Assembly (NCBI GenBank): GCA_026018925.1
Contig: JAKSZU010000006.1
Location: 126,929,592 to 126,993,591 of the forward strand
Source: Tupaia tana
Taxonomy: Eukaryota; Chordata; Mammalia; Scandentia; Tupaiidae
Direction: 5' to 3'
Length of the DNA: 64,000 nt
Below the pieces are notes generated by a model. That model was not told the origin of the DNA and ran no database searches. It saw only the letters and a program-made list of their open reading frames with translations. Position 1 is the first letter of the stretch, and each line of letters begins with the position of its first letter. Both the position numbers and the translations under genes were made by a program. Shown here piece by piece: positions 59,125 to 64,000 of the stretch.

Positions 59125-59127
59125 AAA
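58621..59127 (+). mobile_element. SINE-A with a greatly expanded purine tail
   Basis: The SINE body (58621-58858) is followed by (AAAAAG)n to about 59008, (GGAA)n to about 59054 and (GAAA)n to about 59127. The flanks GAAAAGCTCTTTG (58608) and GAAAAGCTTTTGC (59128) are a recognisable target duplication, so the whole repeat is the tail. Confidence 0.87.
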
Positions 59128-59140
59128 GAAAAGCTTTTGC

Positions 59141-59567
59141 TTTTCCAGGCCCTCAACTCTGCCCTTTACTTGGTCTCAGTTCTTCTCTATCCTCTTACAG
59201 ATATTCAGTGCCTTCCCCTCTTCTTCATATCAAAATCTGTCAAAGGTCTGATCTCAGATATTTATGCTTCACTGTGTACTTAATTTTGTCATTACTTTTC
59301 CTTGAATTACTTGGACTAATGAATCATAAATTGTGGAACTGTGGAGTGAAGAATTATCTGACATCAGTGGATGAATAAGGTGATGGAACTTGGAAAATGG
59401 GCTGCATCTAAAGTATAAAACAAGCCCCAAATGCCCTTAAGTAATGCTACTAAAAAAGAATTGGCTTTGGAAACTTACAGTATGAAGGCATTGCTTAGAG
59501 ATTACAAAAACAAATTGTATAGATTTGATTTTAATTATTTTCATAATTAAGTAATTTATAATATAGA
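59141..59567. other. Unassigned sequence
   Basis: No feature recognised. Confidence 0.35.
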
Positions 59568-59965
59568 TATATTAGTCCATCCAGGCTTCTGTAACAAAAT
59601 GCCTTAAACTGAGTAATTAATTTTTAAAAAAAAGAGAGAGAAAAAAAAAACAGAAATATATCACTCACAGTTTTGAAGACTTGGAAGCCCAATTTCAAGG
59701 TGCTAACAGATTTGGTGTCTGGTAAGAACTTGTTCTTCATACATGGCACCTTCTATGTGTCTTCTCATGGCAGAGGGAAAAACACACTTCCCCAAATCTC
59801 TTTCATAAGGACATTAATCTCATTTATGAGATGGGAATCCTTATGTCCTAATCAAATCTCAAAATTCCCACCTTTAAAAGTATTTCATTGGAGGTTAGGT
59901 TTTAACATATAAGGGATTTTTTTTGGGGGGGGGGCAAAAATATTCAGATCATTGTGATAGGTCTA
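59568..59965 (-). mobile_element. MaLR-type LTR, antisense
   Basis: Starts with TATTAGTCCATCCAGGCTTC and ends with ATTGGAGGTTAGGTTTTAAC followed by a G-rich decayed start, as expected for an antisense MaLR LTR. It includes an A/G-rich expansion near 59625-59650 and a G run at about 59926-59934. Confidence 0.5.
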
Positions 59966-59970
59966 AACTA

Positions 59971-60042
59971 TTGAGTTGTACAAAAAGTCAGGACACATTT
60001 TTACATAGAAAAAAATATGTCATGACTTGTCCAACAACCCAG
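59971..60042. repeat. Palindromic (hairpin) element
   Basis: The arm TTGTACAAAAAGTCAGGAC (59977) is an imperfect inverted repeat of TGTCATGACTTGTCCAACAA (60018). The centre reads TTTTTACATAGAAAAAA. Similar in layout to 62651-62729. Confidence 0.5.
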
Positions 60043-60499
60043 TATGAATAATACAAGAAACTTCCACCTGCCAACCACCAGACTTGAGACTGTCAAGATA
60101 TGAACTTTGAAATCCTCTATGTGACCTCTCCCAATCATGTTCATTGGTCTTTACTGTCAGAAGAAGGAAAGATTTTTAGTTATTCAAATTCACTTGCTTT
60201 TCACTATGATTTTAATATTTGTGTGTATACCCTTACACAAATGTATTACTTAGTTTAATGTTGTTTTTAACCCTGCATAGATAGAATTATTGTGTAAATA
60301 TTCTGCATGTTTTTGTTTATAGCTTCTAGCTTATTCCATTTTTCTAATTGATTGCACTCTATTATATAAGTATGTAATAACATATCTTTTTTTTTTTTTA
60401 CTTTGAGTAGTTGTAAATAATCCATCTTATTGATCCTTAGCACACTCCCAACAACTTGCCTTCTAATTTCCTATTACTATTACTGTTAGGTATTATGCT
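60043..60499. other. Unassigned AT-rich sequence, possible continuation of old L1
   Basis: Thymine-rich sequence that may extend the HAL1-like fragment. Too diverged to be sure. Confidence 0.3.
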
Positions 60500-61650
60500 T
60501 CTATTTTCTTTCATGTTTAGTTTACAATATATTGTTATTATTTGTTTGGTCAGCGAATAGTTAGGCGTATTTTCCACTTTCTTTGTTCATCATTTCTTCT
60601 TGCATCTTATACTCTTCCTCTGGAATCACTTTCCTTCTACCTGATAAGGATTCTTTGTGGAGAACTTTCTTATTTTATAAAATAAGAGTTTTAAAAGAGT
60701 TACTGAATATACAACTCTAGGCTGAAAGTTATTTTTTTTTCAGCAATTTGAAAATAGTCTGCTTTCTGATTTCAGCTGTTGATGTTGAGAACTAATTCAT
60801 CATTTTGCTTGTTTATATGAAGGTTTACTTTTTTTTTTTTTTTTTTTTTTTAGTCATTTTTAAGACCTTGTCTTTGTCTTTAGATGTGTTTGGAAGTCAA
60901 TTTGTCTTTTTGTTTTTATTTATCCTGCTTGAAATTTGGGCTTGTTTACTTTGACAATTAATGTTTTTCATTGGTTCTTGAAATTCTTCAACTTTTATTC
61001 CTTTGAATGTTGTCTTCACTTTTTTTCTCTGCTCTCTTCTGAGAGTCCAGTTAGGTTCACCCTTACTCTATTTTATCTACCCTTTTGGTTATTCCTTCCT
61101 ATTTTCCATTTATTTATCTTCTTGTACTAGATTCTATATAATCTTTCAAATCTCTGTTCTTGCTCATTAATTCTCTTTTCAGCCATTTTTGATGTCCTTT
61201 AGTGTGTGTATATGTGTGTATGTCTATGTGTGCTTGCATGAATGAGAGTTTTAAATTAATTTTAATCACATATTTTTATTGCTAAAAGTTCTTTTTTAAT
61301 ATTTACCTTATTATTATAGTGTCTTGCTCCTGACCATCTTTCTTTTTTCCTCTATTTTAATTCTTTAAAAAGTTCTTTAAACATATTAGATATTATCCTT
61401 TTTATAGTATTTCTGGTCATTTTAACTTCTGAAGTTTTCATACGCCTGAATCTTCTGTCTTGTTTTGCTGCCAACTCTCATTCATAATTCATTGTTTCTT
61501 TATATATAACTTGGTATTTGAATGAGAGCTCCTATTCTAGGAAAACTTTTCAATAGGAATTCTCATCCATTAATATGAGGCCTTCTGAAGAGACAGGCAG
61601 GTTCCTTAAAGAAGATTTGTGTTTGTTTCTGCCAAGTTGCTGGGAGCTCA
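60500..61650 (-). mobile_element. HAL1-like / old L1 ORF1-region fragment
   Basis: Antisense sequence resembles the ORF1-type region of ancient mammalian HAL1/L1M elements, for example GAATCACTTTCCTTCTACC, CTCTAGGCTGAAAGTTATT and TTTATTTATCCTGCTTG. No open frame is left. Boundaries are estimated by eye. Confidence 0.55.
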
Positions 61651-61787
61651 CTCAATCCGGAACCATGTTAACTTAGTTATTTGTTTGAGGATTTTGACCA
61701 TGGAGTGTTATGTGTGAGGGATATAAACAAGTAGGAACAAGAAGAATTCTCTACCTAGCACCAAGGTTTTAGAAAGTTAATTTTGCA

Positions 61788-62069
61788 GGACCAGCAGATG
61801 GCATAATGGTTATATCGCTGGACTCCCACGTAGTTGATAACAGTTCAACTCTCTGATCCAGTAGCTTGAAATTCACACAAGGCATGTGTGCAAGTGTGCC
61901 CAAAATTCTGAGAAAAGAATGGAGGAGAACGGATTATGGCAGTGTCCATTCCCACTTGGGGTTGGTGATGGTTTCTCACTTTCTGTCTCTCTGTCTCTCT
62001 CTGTCTCTTTCACAAATGCAGGTGCCCTATAACAAAAAATTCCTCTTAAAAAAAAAAAAAAAAAAAAAG
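61788..62069 (+). mobile_element. SINE-A copy
   Basis: AGGACCAGCAGATGGCATAATGG head, full body, A tail. Imperfect duplication around AAGTTAATTTT / AAGCTAGTTTT. Confidence 0.9.
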
Positions 62070-62650
62070 GAAGCTAGTTTTCTTTGCTGTGTTCTGGAAG
62101 ATGTCTAGGTGATTAATAGTTCACTCTTACACTAAAGCTCTCTTCCTTTGGGCTCTAGGATTTTTGTGCATATCTCTTACTAAATCCAGATCTTAAAGTA
62201 CAATCTTTGTTTTGTATATTCCATGTGTAAAACAAAACTCCAGGTTCCCTGGGTTCACAGATGGCAGGCAAAATCTGGCTATAGTTTCTTGTTTCCCTCT
62301 TCAGGTTTTTGCTTTCTCTTGGTTTTAAGTTTCTGAGAAATTTTTATCTTCCTGCTGGCATCAATGTATTTAATGCACTTAAAAATAACACTATATAATC
62401 TGGCATGTCACATTTTTTCTGCAGGAAACTTGGTTATGTTTGTATATTCTACTTCTGGAAACAACATTCAATAATCAATTTTAAAATATACTTCGAAACT
62501 CTTATAAGAGACAATATACACATTTTAATTCATCATTTATCTGTATATACCCAGTATTTAACAGTGTCTAGACCTTCATTGTCTCTAAATAAAAATAAAA
62601 ATGTCAATCATCTCTCAAATATATATCAAAAAAATGTATTTCAGAAATAT
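62070..62650. other. Unassigned sequence
   Basis: No feature recognised between the SINE-A copy and the hairpin element. Confidence 0.35.
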
Positions 62651-62729
62651 TTGGTCATCAGGAACGTCATGATGCATTTTTGCATAAGAAAACATAGAAA
62701 AAATACATCATGATTTTCCTGATAACCAA
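62651..62729. repeat. Palindromic (hairpin) element
   Basis: The arms 62651-62680 and 62700-62729 are inverted repeats matching at 26 of 30 positions, separated by a 19-bp loop. Probably a small MITE related to 59971-60042. Confidence 0.6.
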
Positions 62730-62844
62730 AAAAAAATATGTGTTTCAGAAGAATAGATCATGAAGTGAGTTACAATAATTTACACGTTTATAATAATTTT
62801 CTACTACCTCAGGGGTTTGGAATATTATTTTAGAAATATTTTCT

Positions 62845-63104
62845 GTTTTTTTGGAGAGTTTTTTGCTATAGGGCGTGTGCGCTCACCAGAAAGACAGAGA
62901 GAGACAGAGAGACAGAAAGTGAGAAATCACCCCCCCAGGGGGAATGGCCACACCACAATCCCTTCTCCTCCATTCTTCTCTCAGGATCTTGGGCACACAC
63001 TCACACGCGCCTGGCATGAGTTGAAGCCACCAGATCCGGGATTCAAACCGCAGCCAACTACATGGGAGTCCAGTGACATAGCCATTACTCTAACTGCTGG
63101 TCCC
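62845..63104 (-). mobile_element. SINE-A, young copy
   Basis: Antisense body ending AACTGCTGGTCCC. A 19-bp duplication with one mismatch (TATTTTAGAAATATTTTCT) at 62826-62844 and 63105-63123. Confidence 0.94.
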
Positions 63105-63309
63105 TATTTTATAAATATTTTCTAGATGCCAACCACCTTATTAAATTTCACATGTAATTCCCACCACAACCCTTTGCATTCTTAACGAAAACTCACATTC
63201 TTCACAATCATTTATTAAAAAAATAATAATAATTGTGAAGAAATAATCTTCAGGCTAATTCAGAATGCCTTCTACTTTATGCTAACATCATTCTTCTATG
63301 TGCTAATTT

Positions 63310-63490
63310 TGTATGAGCTAACTCACACTATAGAAATGTGAGATTACAGAACAAACTATATTAATATCCTTCATCTTCCAGATAAAGATAATGAGACTTA
63401 GAAAAGTTAAATAACTTGCCCAAAGTCTCTCAGCTAGGAAGTGGTGAACCAGAGACTTAAACGGTGTGATTCCAAACACACGTAACTAAA
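63310..63490 (-). mobile_element. MIR element
   Basis: AAAAGTTAAATAACTTGCCC, CTCTCAGCTAGGAAGTGG and AACCAGAGACTTAAACGG are the antisense MIR core. Confidence 0.6.
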
Positions 63491-63614
63491 AGTGTATCTC
63501 TTTGCTATAATATACCCTAAGAAATAAGGTTCATCTGAAACAGGAAAATGTATGATAAAGAGTATTGTTATATGGGTACTGTTATCAATTGTCTTTTAAA
63601 ACTTATTTAATTTA

Positions 63615-63872
63615 AGGGCTGGCAGATAGTGTGGTGGTTAAGGTGCTGAACTCCAACATGGCGGACCATGGTTTGAGTCCTGGGCCTGGCAGCTTAAAAA
63701 TCACACTGGGTACATGTACATATGTGCCCAAATCCCAGGAGGAGAATGGAGGAGAAGGGATTGTGGCATGGACACCCCCTTGGGGGATGATTTCTCTCTT
63801 ACTGTCACTGTCTCTCTCTGTCTCTCCTCTCTGGCAAGCTCACACACACTTGGGCCAAAAAGAAAAAAAACT
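63615..63872 (+). mobile_element. SINE-A copy
   Basis: AAGGGCTGGCAGATAGTGTGG head, full body, A-rich tail. Confidence 0.85.
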
Positions 63873-64000
63873 TTAAAAGGTTACAAATTACTTATCAAAG
63901 AATCAGACTAAAGATCTTAAGTGGATCAACTGTTTTAAAATTTCGATTTCTAATTCCTTTAACCTTGGATTTATATCTAAAAACAAACACATAAACAACT

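Noticed and set aside
58724..59378. Lys/Glu-rich open frames
   Set aside because: Translation of the SINE body and purine microsatellite, not a protein gene.

Overview
This window is nuclear DNA from a placental mammal. It is AT-rich and gene-poor, and built almost wholly from nested retrotransposons. I found no host protein-coding exon, tRNA, rRNA or CRISPR array. The only credible long coding regions belong to LINE-1 (L1) elements. About 35 copies of one tRNA-derived SINE (here SINE-A) dominate; there are a few copies of a second tRNA-like SINE (SINE-B) and two SINEs with 7SL-RNA-like sequence. SINEs from 7SL RNA point to Euarchontoglires. SINE-A is not Alu, B1/B2, rabbit C or the horse, dog or hedgehog SINE as I know them. 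A colugo (Dermoptera) is my best guess by exclusion, not a demonstrated identity.

Layout. 1-6.4 kb: SINE-A copies, a solo MaLR LTR, MIR remnants and simple repeats. 6.45-12.27 kb: a nearly full-length L1 on the minus strand (L1-A) with open ORF1 and broken ORF2. 12.3-16.2 kb: SINEs in a decayed ancient repeat. 16.2-21.6 kb and 22.8-29.4 kb: two ancient, nearly full-length minus-strand L1s, each interrupted by SINEs. 29.7-31.4 kb: SINEs, including a tRNA/7SL chimera.

31.75-39.81 kb is the centrepiece: a young, full-length minus-strand L1 (L1-B) between 13-bp target-site duplications. It has an open 1,285-residue ORF2, an ORF1 interrupted by one TGA, and a 5' UTR made of 18 full 129-bp tandem monomers, two of which are followed by a 92-bp linker. 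Rodent L1 promoters are built on this monomer plan, but this sequence is unlike any I know, and L1-A in the same window has a different 5' UTR.

39.8-64 kb: more SINEs, an ancient L1 3' piece (44-45.5 kb), several MaLR-type LTRs, MIRs, palindromic MITE-like elements, a SINE whose tail became a 270-bp purine microsatellite (58.6-59.1 kb), and a HAL1-like fragment (60.5-61.6 kb).

Every L1-derived piece whose orientation I can read lies on the minus strand. That would fit an intron of a plus-strand gene, but no exon supports it. The elements act as a retrotransposition network: L1 ORF2 proteins are the expected source of reverse transcriptase for the SINEs, whose A-rich tails and 10-19-bp target-site duplications are visible in many copies.
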